Assembly: GCF_026342435.1 (NCBI RefSeq)
Contig: NZ_JAPEMT010000004.1
Span: 310,001 to 374,000 of the forward strand
Direction of reading: 5' to 3'
Origin: Streptomyces sp. NBC_00237
GTDB lineage: Bacteria; Actinomycetota; Actinomycetes; Streptomycetales; Streptomycetaceae
Length of the DNA: 64,000 nt
The position numbers were made by a program, and so were the translations under genes. Below are positions 1 to 8,378 of the stretch, in pieces (positions within the stretch are counted from its first letter, which is position 1; each line of letters begins with the position of its first letter). Under the pieces are notes generated by a model, which saw only the letters and a list, made by a program, of their open reading frames with translations, made no database searches and was not told the DNA's origin.

Positions 1-687
1 CTCGTAGTACGAGGCCAGCAGTTCGGGGGACGGGCGTACTTGAGCGAGCCGGGGCGCGGTCGCGACGGCGCCGTCCTCGTCGACGACGGTGATCCACTCC
101 ATCAGGATCTCGGTGCCGTCGATCTGGACCGGGTAGGGAACGGGCAGTCCGAGGTTCCAGAGGCGTACCAGCGCGCCCCACTCGGACACCGCCCACTCAC
201 CGGCCGCGACCTGGCGGCCGAAGGTGCTCTTCCGCTTGACGGCCCGCTCGTCGCGCGAGCGCTTCATCGAGCGGCCCTCGGTGTACGAGGCGGCGCGGTG
301 GAAGGACCTGTGCTCCGAGGAGCGGTAGCGCTTGGCGGCCATGACCACGCCCGCGTCCGGGTGGAGCGGGTCGGCGCGCTCGACGAGGTGGACGTCGGCC
401 TCCTTGCCGGTCTTGAGGACGCCGAGTTCGGTGTCGATCGCGCCCTGCGAGGTCACCACCCAGTCCGGGAGCGGCTCGGGGCCCCTGGAGAGGGGTTCGA
501 CGCTGAGCCAGGTCGACCAGCGCTGGCCGTCCGCGAGGTCGCCGTAGGTACGGAAGTCGAAGACGAACCGGTCGTCGACGTCGTGGAGGTCGTCGGCGGC
601 GGGCGGGACGTGGTGAGAGGGACCGGCGAGGAAGTCGTCAGGAATTGCCGGGTACTGCGGGTACTGCGGGAGATTGTCGTGAGACAT
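1..687 (-). CDS. RIO1-family Ser protein kinase, C-terminal part cut by the window edge
   Basis: Read on the minus strand from ATG at 685-687 the frame stays open to the window edge (229 codons). The protein begins MSHDNLPQYPQYP, followed by an acidic stretch and then the RIO-kinase N-lobe: GVLKTGKEADVHLVE is the RIO-type nucleotide loop and VMAAKRYRSSEHRSF carries the lysine, followed by the arginine/lysine-rich YTEGRSMKRSRDERAVKRKS segment in two parts. EILMEWITVVDEDG is the hinge; catalytic HxD and metal residues lie beyond the edge. Known role of the family: small atypical kinases/ATPases, in bacteria of uncertain substrate. A GGAG lies about 11 nt before the ATG. A second, out-of-frame ORF overlaps the start (638-754). 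Confidence 0.8.
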   Translation of the reverse strand, partial: MSHDNLPQYPQYPAIPDDFLAGPSHHVPPAADDLHDVDDRFVFDFRTYGDLADGQRWSTWLSVEPLSRGPEPLPDWVVTSQGAIDTELGVLKTGKEADVHLVERADPLHPDAGVVMAAKRYRSSEHRSFHRAASYTEGRSMKRSRDERAVKRKSTFGRQVAAGEWAVSEWGALVRLWNLGLPVPYPVQIDGTEILMEWITVVDEDGAVATAPRLAQVRPSPELLASYYE

Positions 688-754
688 CGCTGAGGGTGCT
701 CCATGAGATGAGAGGGGGTCGGTCTGCGGGCAGGCCGAGGACAGTCGTCATCAC
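638..754 (-). CDS. Possible 38-codon upstream ORF overlapping the RIO kinase start
   Basis: On the minus strand a GTG-ATG pair (749-754) lies 7 nt behind a very strong Shine-Dalgarno (GAGGAGG, 762-768), better than the one of the RIO gene. The frame encodes MTTVLGLPADRPPLISW... ending ...PAVPAVPGNS and stops at 638-640, about 50 nt inside the RIO gene in another frame. A 7-bp hairpin (CACCGGG/CCCGGTG, 777-795) sits directly upstream. No family was recognised. It may be a leader peptide coupling or damping translation of the kinase; it could also be chance in GC-rich DNA. Confidence 0.35.
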   Translation of the reverse strand: MMTTVLGLPADRPPLISWSTLSDVSRQSPAVPAVPGNS

Positions 755-875
755 GGTCTTGCCTCCTCTCGTGAAGCACCGGGCAGCTCCCGGTGACTGG
801 CCCATGGTGAGGGAAGGTCGCGGCGAGCGGCAACCGAATAAAGCCGCCCCGCACGGGTCCCGCGCGGCCCTCGCG

Positions 876-941
876 CTGTTCCGGCTCAGGTCACGTGCTG
901 TCCCGGCTGAGATCAGGTGCTGTCCCGGCTCAGTTCACGTG
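876..941. repeat. Three tandem 22-bp repeats duplicating the 3' end of the SGNH gene
   Basis: Copies at 876-897, 898-919 and 920-941 share the core ctgtcccggctcag..cacgtg. The third copy contains the last codons and the TGA of the SGNH hydrolase (stop at 930-932); the other two lie just beyond it. Copies 1 and 3 differ at only a few positions. The pattern suggests slippage or unequal exchange at the gene end. Confidence 0.85.
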
Positions 942-1940
942 CGACGCGACGGCCGACGCGATGGCCTGGGTGTAGCGCGTGATTCCCGGCGAGGGGGCCG
1001 GGCATGGGCGGGGGGTCGACGTCGTGGGGGCCAGGCAGAAGTGCAGGGGGTCGTCGTCCCGGTGGAGGGCGGCGAGGCCGTTGCGGCACGCACCCCGGCG
1101 GTTTCGTTCCTCGGCGTTGCAGGGGAGGCTGCGGCGCCAGTCGTAGCGTCCGCCGGACGGGCTCACCGCCTTGCCCGCGTCGGCGACCGCGTCGCCGGAG
1201 GCCGCCGCCCGGGCCTGGTAGAGCTCGTTGACCCGGCGGGTGCGGTCGGACGAGAAGGCGTCCGGGCCCTGGAGCACCCAGATGATCCGGGGGCGGGGGA
1301 TGCCCGCCCGGCGGGCGGCTCCGGCGATCTGCTCCGTCAGGGCCTCGGCGTCCTGGGCGTAGCGGGTGTAGTAACGGCCGCTGCCCTGGGGGATGTTGTT
1401 CATACAGGGCGTGAATCCCCAGGAGTTTCCCCAGAACTGGAGGACGACGGCCCGGGGGCGGTGCGTGGCGACCAGAGCCGCCGCCTTGTCCTTGTCGGGC
1501 ACGAGGGACCCCGAGGGGCGTCCGGTGAGGTAGTCGCAGAGGGTCGTGCCGGAGTACGGGGCGCTGTGCACGGTCGCCCTGCCGCCCGCCGCCACGGCGT
1601 CGCCGAGCGCCACCTGGCTCTCCATGGCGATCGAGTCCCCGAGGTAGAGCACCGTCGGCCGCTCGCCGACGGGGAGTTGGGGATCGGACGCGGTCCGGGG
1701 GTGCTGGGCGTCGTCGGCGCGGTCGCTGTCGCGGTCACTGGCTCTGTCGCTGCCCCTACCCCCACCGTCGCCGTCGCCGTCGCCGGGAGAGCGGGGCTGG
1801 CCGTCCGGCCGTGCCGCGACCGTCGGGGCCGGGGGTGGCGGTTCCTCTTCGGGCGGCTCGGCGAAGAAGGCGCAGCCGGTGGTCCACCAGAGCAGGAGGG
1901 CCACGAGCGCGACGCCGTACCGCAGCCGGTTCTTGTCCAT
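930..1940 (-). CDS. Exported SGNH/GDSL-family hydrolase
   Basis: A 336-residue protein. MDKNRLRYGVALVALLLWW is an N-terminal membrane/export segment followed by TTGC, a poor lipobox (no aliphatic -3 residue), so lipoprotein or signal anchor are both possible. A Pro/Glu- and Asp/Arg-rich linker (about 30-90) precedes the catalytic domain: VLYLGDSIAMES (block I Ser), a FWGN element (block III) and a C-terminal DPLHF, the DxxH of block V. Such enzymes are esterases or acyltransferases acting outside the cell; the substrate is unknown. ATG at 1938-1940 was chosen because the export segment starts there; the frame is open further upstream. It is divergent from the chitinase gene. Confidence 0.7.
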   Translation of the reverse strand: MDKNRLRYGVALVALLLWWTTGCAFFAEPPEEEPPPPAPTVAARPDGQPRSPGDGDGDGGGRGSDRASDRDSDRADDAQHPRTASDPQLPVGERPTVLYLGDSIAMESQVALGDAVAAGGRATVHSAPYSGTTLCDYLTGRPSGSLVPDKDKAAALVATHRPRAVVLQFWGNSWGFTPCMNNIPQGSGRYYTRYAQDAEALTEQIAGAARRAGIPRPRIIWVLQGPDAFSSDRTRRVNELYQARAAASGDAVADAGKAVSPSGGRYDWRRSLPCNAEERNRRGACRNGLAALHRDDDPLHFCLAPTTSTPRPCPAPSPGITRYTQAIASAVASHVN

Positions 1941-2019
1941 GCTCAGCAGCCTTCCGGTAATCCACCGCCCAGAGGGAGGCCACGAGCACTGAGATCGATG
2001 CGCTGACAGCAAGTCCACA

Positions 2020-2048
2020 GTTTTATGGGCCAGTTGACGGCCCGTCAA
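2020..2048 (-). promoter_or_regulatory. Promoter of the SGNH hydrolase with a perfect palindrome over -35
   Basis: On the minus strand TTGACG (2043-2048), a 17-nt spacer and TAAAAC (2020-2025) form a sigma-70-like promoter. The -35 lies inside a perfect palindrome TTGACGG-c-CCGTCAA (2034-2048). The palindrome is a plausible operator; the protein is unknown. Confidence 0.5.
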
Positions 2049-2095
2049 GAGTGCGGCCGCGACTCCGGCCATCCGTCGTCGTGCTGCCGACAGCC

Positions 2096-2124
2096 TTGAC
2101 AGGACCATTGGTCTGGACCAAATT
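2096..2124 (+). promoter_or_regulatory. Chitinase promoter overlapped by a DasR-type operator
   Basis: TTGACA (2096-2101) is followed at 17 nt by CAAATT (2119-2124). The spacer is covered by the dyad ATTGGTCTGGACCAAA (2107-2122), whose core TGGTCTGGACCA differs at one base from the TGGTCTAGACCA core known for DasR and the older chitinase direct-repeat operators of Streptomyces. This predicts control by N-acetylglucosamine. Confidence 0.7.
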
Positions 2125-2170
2125 GGGCGCCCCGTCGAAACCTCCTCTTCCCCCCGTTCCGGAGGCAGTT

Positions 2171-4048
2171 GTGGACCGTCCCCACCGATCCCGCACGCCC
2201 AGACGCCGCCCGTCCCCTCGGTCGGCCGTCGGACTCCTCGTCACCGCACTCGCGCTCGCCGCGTCCGGCCTGACCGCCGTCGCCCCGGCAGCCGTCGCCG
2301 AAGCCGCCCCCGCCCCCGTCGCCGCCGTCGCCGCCGACACCGAGCTCGCCCGCAACGGCGGCTTCGAGGCCGGGCTCACCGGCTGGAACTGCACCTCGGG
2401 GGCCGTGGTCACCACCCCCGTCCGCAGCGGCAGCTCCGCTCTGAAGGCCACCCCCGCGGGCAGCGACCACGCCAAGTGCACGCAGACCATCACGGTCAAG
2501 CCCAACTCGACGTACACACTGAGCGGTTGGGTGCGCGGTTCGTACGTCTACCTCGGCGCGAGCGGCACCGGCACCACCGACGTGTCGACCTGGACCCAGT
2601 CGGCCGACGCCTTCAAGCAGTTGAGCACCACCTTCAAGACCGGGGCGAACACCAGCCAGGTCACCATCTACACCCACGGCTGGTACGGCACCCCCGCCTA
2701 CTACGCCGACGACCTGAGCCTCTTCGGTCCTGGCGACACCACCCAGCCCCAGCCGCCCGCCCCGCCGACCAGCCTCAAGGCGGGGACGGTCACCTCGACC
2801 ACCGCCGCCCTCACCTGGTCCGCCTCCACCGGCGCCACCTCGTACGCGGTCTACCGCAACGGGACGAAGGCGGCCACGGCCACCTCCACCTCGGCCACCC
2901 TCACCGGGCTCGCTCCCGCCACCGCCTACAGCGTCCAGGTAGCCGCCCTCAACGCCGACGGGGAATCGGCCAAGTCGACGGCGCTCACCGTCACCACTCT
3001 CCCGGGCGGCGGCAACCCCGACCCCGGCGACCTCCCCGCCCACGCGCTGATCGGTTATCTGCACACCAGCTTCGCCAACGGCTCCGGCTACACCCGGCTG
3101 GCCGACGTGCCCGCCTCCTGGGACGTCATCAACCTCGCCTTCGGCGAACCCACCTCGGTGACCAGCGGCGACATCCGCTTCAAGCTGTGCCCCGTCGCCG
3201 AGTGCCCGAACGTCGAGTCCGAGGCCGACTTCAAGGCGGCGGTCAAGGCCAAGCAGGCGCAGGGCAAGAAGGTGCTCATCTCCATCGGCGGGCAGAACGG
3301 ACAGGTCCGGCTCACCACGACCGCCGCCCGTGACGCCTTCGTCGCCTCCGTCTCGAAGATCATCGACGAGTACGGGCTGAACGGCCTCGACATCGACTTC
3401 GAGGGCCACTCGCTCTCCCTGGACACCGCCGACACCGACTTCAAGAACCCGACGACCCCGGTCGTGGTCAACCTCGTCTCGGCGGTCAAGACCCTCAAGG
3501 CCAAGTACGGCAGCGGCTTCGTCCTGACCATGGCGCCCGAGACCTTCTTCGTCCAGCTCGGCTACCAGTTCTACGGCGTGGGCAAGTGGGGCGGCCAGGA
3601 CCCGCGCGCGGGCGCGTACCTCCCGGTCATCCACGCGCTGCGCGACGACCTGACCCTGCTGCACGTCCAGGACTACAACTCGGGCCCGATCATGGGTCTC
3701 GACAACCAGTACCACTCCATGGGCGGCGCCGACTTCCACATCGCGATGACCGACATGCTGCTCACCGGCTTCCCGGTCGCGGGCGACGCGAACAACGTCT
3801 TCCCGCCGCTGCGCCCCGAACAGGTCGCCATCGGCATGCCCGCCTCCACCCAGGCCGGAAACGGGTGGGTGTCCTCCGCCGAGGTCAACAAGGCGCTGGA
3901 CTGCCTGACGAAGAAGACGAACTGCGGCAGCTACCAGACCCACGGCACCTGGCCCGCCCTGCGCGGCCTGATGACCTGGTCGATCAACTGGGACCGCTTC
4001 AACAACCAGGAGTTCAGCCGGAACTTCGACACCTATTTCGGCGGCTGA
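2171..4048 (+). CDS. Secreted GH18 chitinase with CBM and FnIII domains
   Basis: 625 residues from GTG 2171, placed 6 nt behind GGAGG; longer in-frame starts lack a ribosome site and would bury the signal peptide. Order: signal peptide (Arg-rich start, LLVTALALAASG, Ala-rich end; about 1-50); a carbohydrate-binding beta-sandwich (about 55-190, NGGFEAGLTGW ... YYADDLSLFG); a fibronectin type III domain (about 200-283); GH18 barrel (about 290-625). The GH18 active-site strand reads GLNGLDIDFEGH, a DxxDxDxE motif with the acid Glu near residue 412. It hydrolyses chitin outside the cell and fits the multi-domain Streptomyces GH18 type. The DasR-type site supports induction by chitin products. Confidence 0.93.
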   Translation: MDRPHRSRTPRRRPSPRSAVGLLVTALALAASGLTAVAPAAVAEAAPAPVAAVAADTELARNGGFEAGLTGWNCTSGAVVTTPVRSGSSALKATPAGSDHAKCTQTITVKPNSTYTLSGWVRGSYVYLGASGTGTTDVSTWTQSADAFKQLSTTFKTGANTSQVTIYTHGWYGTPAYYADDLSLFGPGDTTQPQPPAPPTSLKAGTVTSTTAALTWSASTGATSYAVYRNGTKAATATSTSATLTGLAPATAYSVQVAALNADGESAKSTALTVTTLPGGGNPDPGDLPAHALIGYLHTSFANGSGYTRLADVPASWDVINLAFGEPTSVTSGDIRFKLCPVAECPNVESEADFKAAVKAKQAQGKKVLISIGGQNGQVRLTTTAARDAFVASVSKIIDEYGLNGLDIDFEGHSLSLDTADTDFKNPTTPVVVNLVSAVKTLKAKYGSGFVLTMAPETFFVQLGYQFYGVGKWGGQDPRAGAYLPVIHALRDDLTLLHVQDYNSGPIMGLDNQYHSMGGADFHIAMTDMLLTGFPVAGDANNVFPPLRPEQVAIGMPASTQAGNGWVSSAEVNKALDCLTKKTNCGSYQTHGTWPALRGLMTWSINWDRFNNQEFSRNFDTYFGG

Positions 4049-4068
4049 GGCTGGGGGGGGCGGGGCGA

Positions 4069-4107
4069 GCGCGGGGGCGAGGGCGAGCGTGCCCTTTTCG
4101 CCCCCGC
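4069..4107. terminator. Strong hairpin downstream of chitinase
   Basis: CGCGGGGGCGA (4069-4079) pairs perfectly with TCGCCCCCGCG (4097-4107) around a 17-nt loop, 21 bases after the chitinase stop. There is no long U tract, as is usual for high-GC terminators. Confidence 0.6.
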
Positions 4108-4133
4108 GCCCGCCCCCTTCGTACGCTGGCAGC

Positions 4134-5030
4134 ATGCATATGCGTCCCACCTTGAACTGGGTCCCCGACGGTGACCTGCCACCCGGCTCCTCGGACTGGG
4201 AGCCGGTCGCCGACGCGCTCGCTCGCGGCGGTGTGCTCGTGCTCAGCGGAGCGGGCCTCTCCACGGAGTCGGGGATTCCGGACTACCGGGGCGAGGGCGG
4301 AAGCCTGAGTCGGCACACTCCGATGACGTACCAGGAATTCGTCTCCGACCCGCAGGCCAGGCGCCGGTACTGGGCGCGCAGCCATCTGGGCTGGCGCGTC
4401 TTCGGCCGGGCCCGCCCCAACGCGGGGCACCGGGCCGTGGCCGCGTTCGCGCGCCACGGCCTGGTCTCGGGTCTGATCACGCAGAACGTCGACGGGCTGC
4501 ACCAGGCTGCGGGCAGCGAGAACGTGGTGGAACTGCACGGCAGCCTGGACCGCGTCATCTGTCTGACCTGCGACGCCCTCGGGGCGCGCGGCGAGCTCGC
4601 CCGCCGCCTGGCCGAGGCCAACCCGGACTTCGCCCCGGTGGCCGCCGGGATCAACCCGGACGGCGACGCCGACCTCACCGACGAGCAGGTCGGCGACTTC
4701 CACGTGGTGCCCTGCACGGTCTGCGGCGGAGTCCTCAAGCCGGATGTGGTGTTCTTCGGGGAGGCCGTCCCGCCGCAGCGGGTCGAGCGGTGCCGCGCCC
4801 TGGTCCGTGAGGCGGACGCGCTGCTGGTCCTCGGGTCCTCGCTGACGGTGATGTCCGGGCTCCGCTTCGTACGGCAGGCGGCCCAGGCGGAGAAGCCCGT
4901 GCTGATCGTCAACAGGGACCCGACGCGCGGCGACCGGCAGGCCCTGACCCGGGTGGCACTGCCCCTCGGGCAGGTCCTCACCGACGTGGCCCGGCGGCTC
5001 GGGGTGCGGGTCGACGAGGCGGGGTCGTAG
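4134..5030 (+). CDS. SIR2-family NAD-dependent protein deacylase
   Basis: 298 residues from ATG 4134 (a second in-frame ATG is 6 nt later). Sirtuin landmarks in order: VLSGAGLSTESGIPDYRG (NAD loop), TQNVDGLHQAAGS, the catalytic histidine in VELHGSLD, a zinc ribbon with CLTCD and CTVCGG, VLGSSLTV and VNRDPTRGD. The enzyme removes acyl groups from lysine and consumes NAD+, in the cytoplasm. TACGCT lies 7 nt before the ATG and no ribosome site is visible, so the mRNA may be leaderless. The insertion between the zinc cysteines is somewhat long but the fold motifs are complete. Confidence 0.9.
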   Translation: MHMRPTLNWVPDGDLPPGSSDWEPVADALARGGVLVLSGAGLSTESGIPDYRGEGGSLSRHTPMTYQEFVSDPQARRRYWARSHLGWRVFGRARPNAGHRAVAAFARHGLVSGLITQNVDGLHQAAGSENVVELHGSLDRVICLTCDALGARGELARRLAEANPDFAPVAAGINPDGDADLTDEQVGDFHVVPCTVCGGVLKPDVVFFGEAVPPQRVERCRALVREADALLVLGSSLTVMSGLRFVRQAAQAEKPVLIVNRDPTRGDRQALTRVALPLGQVLTDVARRLGVRVDEAGS

Positions 5031-5165
5031 GGGCGGTCAGGGTCAGGAGGGGGTAGCTGTCCGCGTTATGGCCAGTCGCTAGTACCCGGCTTCGCCGCGC
5101 TTCGGCAGCCTGGGGCCGTCAACCCCCACACACGCGCCTCAGCGTGTTCCCCGAAACGAGGAACC

Positions 5166-5909
5166 ATGAAGATAGCCGGGTTAGTTCCCGCCGCCCTCGC
5201 CGCCGCCGTCTCCGTCGTCGCCCTGCTGTCCCCCACCGCATCGGCCGCGACCACCGCTCCCCCGCCCGCCGTCCCGGCTTCGGCTTCGGCCGACGCGGGC
5301 AACCAGCCGATCATCGGCGGCGGTTACGCCTCGAACGCTCCGTGGGCCGCGCGGCTCTTCTCCAACGGGAGAGAGACCTGTTCCGCGACGATCATCGCGC
5401 CCACCTGGATCCTGACCGCGAAGCACTGTGTCTCCGGCGGCGGCCTGTCCTTCCGCATCGGCAGCCTCGACCAGCACAGCGGCGGCACCATGGCCAACGG
5501 CGCCCAGACCTACACGCACAGCTCCGACCTGGCGCTGGTACGGCTGGACCGGTCCGTGGCGGGCACGTACTCCAGACTCGGCCAGCCCGGATCGGTGACG
5601 GTCGGACAGAGCGTCCAGGTGTACGGCTGGGGCGCCACCTCGCAGTGCGGCCAGGAGATCAACTGCCAGTCCCGGCTGCTGAAGGTGGCCAACGTGACCG
5701 TCACCGGCGGGTGCAGTGACGCGTACGGCGGCTCGGCGATCTGCGCCCGGCGCGGCAACGGCATCACCGCGGGCGGCGACTCGGGCGGCCCGATGACGGC
5801 GAACGGCATCCAGGTCGGTGTGGCCTCCACCAGCGACCGGCAGACCACCACCGCGTACACGAACGTCACCGCCTACCGTTCGTGGATCCGGTCCGTGGCC
5901 GGGGTGTGA
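5166..5909 (+). CDS. Secreted trypsin-like serine protease (S1 family)
   Basis: 247 residues with a signal peptide (MKIAGLVPAALAAAVSVVALL...SASA) and short pro-region, then a mature start near IIGGGYASNAPWAARLF, the usual zymogen-cleavage neighbourhood. The catalytic triad is visible: His in LTAKHCVS, Asp in SSDLALVRLD, Ser in GGDSGGPM. Cysteines are placed for S1 disulfides. GAGGA lies 5-9 nt before the ATG. Expected to act as an extracellular endopeptidase. The last codons and stop are tandemly duplicated just downstream (5888-5933). Confidence 0.9.
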   Translation: MKIAGLVPAALAAAVSVVALLSPTASAATTAPPPAVPASASADAGNQPIIGGGYASNAPWAARLFSNGRETCSATIIAPTWILTAKHCVSGGGLSFRIGSLDQHSGGTMANGAQTYTHSSDLALVRLDRSVAGTYSRLGQPGSVTVGQSVQVYGWGATSQCGQEINCQSRLLKVANVTVTGGCSDAYGGSAICARRGNGITAGGDSGGPMTANGIQVGVASTSDRQTTTAYTNVTAYRSWIRSVAGV

Positions 5910-5933
5910 CCCGGTCCGTGGCCGGGGTGTGAC
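5888..5933. repeat. Two tandem 23-bp copies spanning the protease stop codon
   Basis: ccggtccgtggccggggtgtgac in two exact copies (5888-5910 and 5911-5933) plus the start of a third (5934-5940, ccggtcc). The first copy encodes the last codons and TGA of the protease. Confidence 0.9.
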
Positions 5934-5940
5934 CCGGTCC

Positions 5941-6357
5941 TGACTCCACGGCACCCCACGGCGCACCGCGCCGAGGAGGGGTGAGCCGCTCTCGTGCCCG
6001 CTGTCCACCTGCCGGTTGGACGGCGGGCATGCGCGTGCCCTTCCCGGGCAGCAGATCAGCCATGAAGCGTTTCGGGGCCGTGGGCCTCCCGCTGTCGTCG
6101 AACGAACGTCTCCCGCACACCGTCACAGGGGACCGGGTCCGGCATCGGCGGTGTGCTTCCGGCGCTTCCTTGAGGTGGAGGCCCCTTCCCCCGCGCGGGG
6201 GAGTCGGTTCACCCCGCCGAGGGATGCTCGGCTCCCCGGCCGGGTGGGACCTTCGAAGTGCGCAGCCGTTGAATCCACCGAGCGCCGGAACCAACCAGCG
6301 CCGGACCCACTCAGCGGTGAACCCACCAAGCGTCGGACCCACCATGCGAGGAGCGTC
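5941..6357 (+). other. Long leader of the NADH dehydrogenase gene with 16-bp tandem repeats
   Basis: No convincing gene is seen in this stretch. It holds a CCCCCGCGCGGGGG hairpin near 6190-6205 and, directly before the ribosome site, four imperfect 16-bp repeats (6281-6296, 6297-6312, 6313-6328, 6329-6344; consensus agcgccggacccacca), with a weaker match at 6263-6280. The repeats end 3 nt before GAGGAG at 6348-6353. Confidence 0.7.
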
Positions 6358-7701
6358 ATGTCCACACCCAGGATCCTGATCGTCGGCGGGGGTTTCGCCG
6401 GGCTGGAGTGCGCGTACCGGCTGGAGCGCAGGCTGACCGCGCGGGAGGCCGAGATCACGATGGTCAGTGAGCAGAACCACCAGCTGTATCTGCCGCTGCT
6501 GCCGCAGGTCGCGGCGGGCAAGCTGACCGCGCAGTCCATCGCCGTGTCGCTGCGGCGGCTGCTGCGCCGCACGACGCTGGTGCCGGGCAGGGCCGTCGGC
6601 GTGGATCCTGCGGCCAAGGCCGTCGTGGTCCGCACCATCGACGAGCAGGTGCGCGCCCTGCGCTACGACTACCTCGTCCTCGCGCCCGGCAGCGTGACCC
6701 GGCAGTTCGACATTCCGGGGGTGGCCGAGCACGCGATCGGCATGAAGACCCTCGCCGAGGCGGCCTACCTCCGCGATCACGTCATCGGCCAACTCGACCT
6801 CGCCGCGGCGACGGACGACCCGGAGGAGCGGGCCGCACGACTGCGGTTCGTGGTGGTCGGCGGCGGCTACGCGGGAAGCGAGACCGCCGCCTACGTCCAG
6901 CGGCTGACCAGCCGCGCGGCCAAGCGCTACCCGGGACTCGACGCGTCGGAGATCCGCTGCCACCTGGTGGACCTGGCCCCGAAGCTGATGCCGGAGCTGG
7001 GGGACGCGCTGGGGAGGAAGGCGGTGCGCGTCCTGGAACGGCGGGGGGTGGAGATGTCCCTCGGCGTCTCGGTCGCCTCGGCGACCGAGGGGTCCGTCAC
7101 CCTGACCGACGGCCGGACGCTGCCGTGCCGGACGCTGGTGTGGACCGCCGGGGTGGCCCCCAGCCCGCTGATCGCGACCCTGGACGCGGAGACCGAACGG
7201 GGGCGGCTGGTGACCCGCGCGGACCTGACCGTGCCCGGGTTCGACGGGGTGTACGCGCTGGGGGACGCCGCGTCCGTCCCGGACCTGGCGACCGGGGCCG
7301 ACGCCGTCTGCGCACCCACCGCCCAACACGCCACCCGGCAGGGCAAGGCCGCGGCGATGAACGTGCTCTCCGCGATACGCGGCTTCCCGGGCGCCGACTA
7401 CCGGCACCGGGACCTCGGCCTCGTGGTCGACCTGGGCGGCGCGCAGGCGGTGGCCAGGCCCCTGGGCGTCCCGCTGAGCGGGATCGTCGCGCAGGGGGTG
7501 ACCACCGCGTACCACCTGATGGCGCTGCGCACGCTGACCGCGCGTTCCCGGGCCGTCGGCGGCTGGCTGCTCAACGCGCTGGCGGGGGACGACTACGTAC
7601 GCATCGGGCTCCAGGCGGAGCAGGAGTCGACGCTCGATCACTTCGAGAGCAGGAAGGGGTACTTGAGCCGGGCAGAAGTGCGGGAACTCACGGACAGGTA
7701 G
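6358..7701 (+). CDS. Type II NADH dehydrogenase (NDH-2-like FAD/NAD oxidoreductase)
   Basis: 447 residues from ATG 6358, with GAGGAG at 6348-6353; the same frame is open upstream but the protein family begins here. Two dinucleotide folds are present: ILIVGGGFAGLECAYRLE (FAD, residues 5-22) and FVVVGGGYAGSETAAYVQ (NAD(P)H, about 163-180), plus GVYALGDAASVPD, the FAD-closing motif. C-terminal AQHATRQGKAAAMN and a final amphipathic region match membrane-associated NDH-2 or related quinone oxidoreductases. It would pass electrons from NADH to menaquinone without pumping protons. Sulfide:quinone reductase is less likely, since the redox cysteine pair is not evident. Confidence 0.8.
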   Translation: MSTPRILIVGGGFAGLECAYRLERRLTAREAEITMVSEQNHQLYLPLLPQVAAGKLTAQSIAVSLRRLLRRTTLVPGRAVGVDPAAKAVVVRTIDEQVRALRYDYLVLAPGSVTRQFDIPGVAEHAIGMKTLAEAAYLRDHVIGQLDLAAATDDPEERAARLRFVVVGGGYAGSETAAYVQRLTSRAAKRYPGLDASEIRCHLVDLAPKLMPELGDALGRKAVRVLERRGVEMSLGVSVASATEGSVTLTDGRTLPCRTLVWTAGVAPSPLIATLDAETERGRLVTRADLTVPGFDGVYALGDAASVPDLATGADAVCAPTAQHATRQGKAAAMNVLSAIRGFPGADYRHRDLGLVVDLGGAQAVARPLGVPLSGIVAQGVTTAYHLMALRTLTARSRAVGGWLLNALAGDDYVRIGLQAEQESTLDHFESRKGYLSRAEVRELTDR

Positions 7702-7729
7702 GTACGGCCAGAACGCCGGATCACAGGAG

Positions 7730-7762
7730 GCCCCCCTGCGGCCGGCTGAGGCACGCGGGGGC
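7730..7762 (+). terminator. Hairpin terminator after the NADH dehydrogenase
   Basis: GCCCCC (7730-7735) and GGGGGC (7757-7762) can pair around a 21-nt loop and are followed by TTTG, 30-60 nt after the stop. Confidence 0.6.
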
Positions 7763-7847
7763 TTTGTGGGCCACCTTTCGTGGCCGCCGATGAGTTTCCC
7801 CGCCCGCTCCGGTCTTACGGGTGAACGCCGAGGAGCGGAGGCAGGAA

Positions 7848-8213
7848 ATGGGCAGGACCACGCACATCACCCAGGTGGCCACGATCGCGATCCACGTCAC
7901 CGACCAGCAGAAGGCGGTCGAGTTCTACGTCGGTGAACTCGGCTTCGAGGTACGCCGGGACGCGCCGTTCGGCGAGGGGCGCTGGATCGAGGTGGCACCA
8001 CCCGGGGCGACGACGACCGTCGCGCTCGTCCTGAAGGGGATTCCGGCCGGTATCCGGCTGACCACCCGGGACGCCGACGCCGACCACGCGGAGCTGGGCA
8101 CGCGCGGCGTCGACACGGACGCGGAGGTCCTGCGGATGGGGCCCTCGGCACCGCCGATGTTCACGGTGCGCGACCCGGACGGCAACACACTCATTCTCGT
8201 CGAGGGTTCCTGA
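7848..8213 (+). CDS. VOC (glyoxalase/bleomycin-resistance fold) protein
   Basis: 121 residues from ATG 7848, with GGAGG 6 nt upstream; an in-frame GTG at 7821 has no ribosome site. The two beta-alpha-beta-beta-beta halves are recognisable: VATIAIHVTDQQKAVEFYV at the start and MFTVRDPDGNTLILVE at the end, the latter with the usual metal-site Glu. Such small VOC proteins are metal-dependent lyases/dioxygenases or drug-binding proteins; no specific substrate can be read. It is flanked by a terminator and an unrelated gene, so probably monocistronic. Confidence 0.85.
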   Translation: MGRTTHITQVATIAIHVTDQQKAVEFYVGELGFEVRRDAPFGEGRWIEVAPPGATTTVALVLKGIPAGIRLTTRDADADHAELGTRGVDTDAEVLRMGPSAPPMFTVRDPDGNTLILVEGS

Positions 8214-8378
8214 GGGGGCGGGCCGCAAGGGGCGCGCGGTCGGGCCGGACTCCCCGGTCGGCGCGCGCCCCGGCACGTCCCGTGTCACCCGTGAGTGCGT
8301 CGGCGACCCCAGCCGACGGCAGCGCGGCTCCCGCCCGGGTCTTGCGGACCGCGCCCCGCGTCGTCGATCGTCGTGCCC

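Noticed and set aside
1880..1940. SGNH hydrolase called as a lipoprotein
   Set aside because: TTGC lacks the usual aliphatic residue at -3, so the claim is left open.
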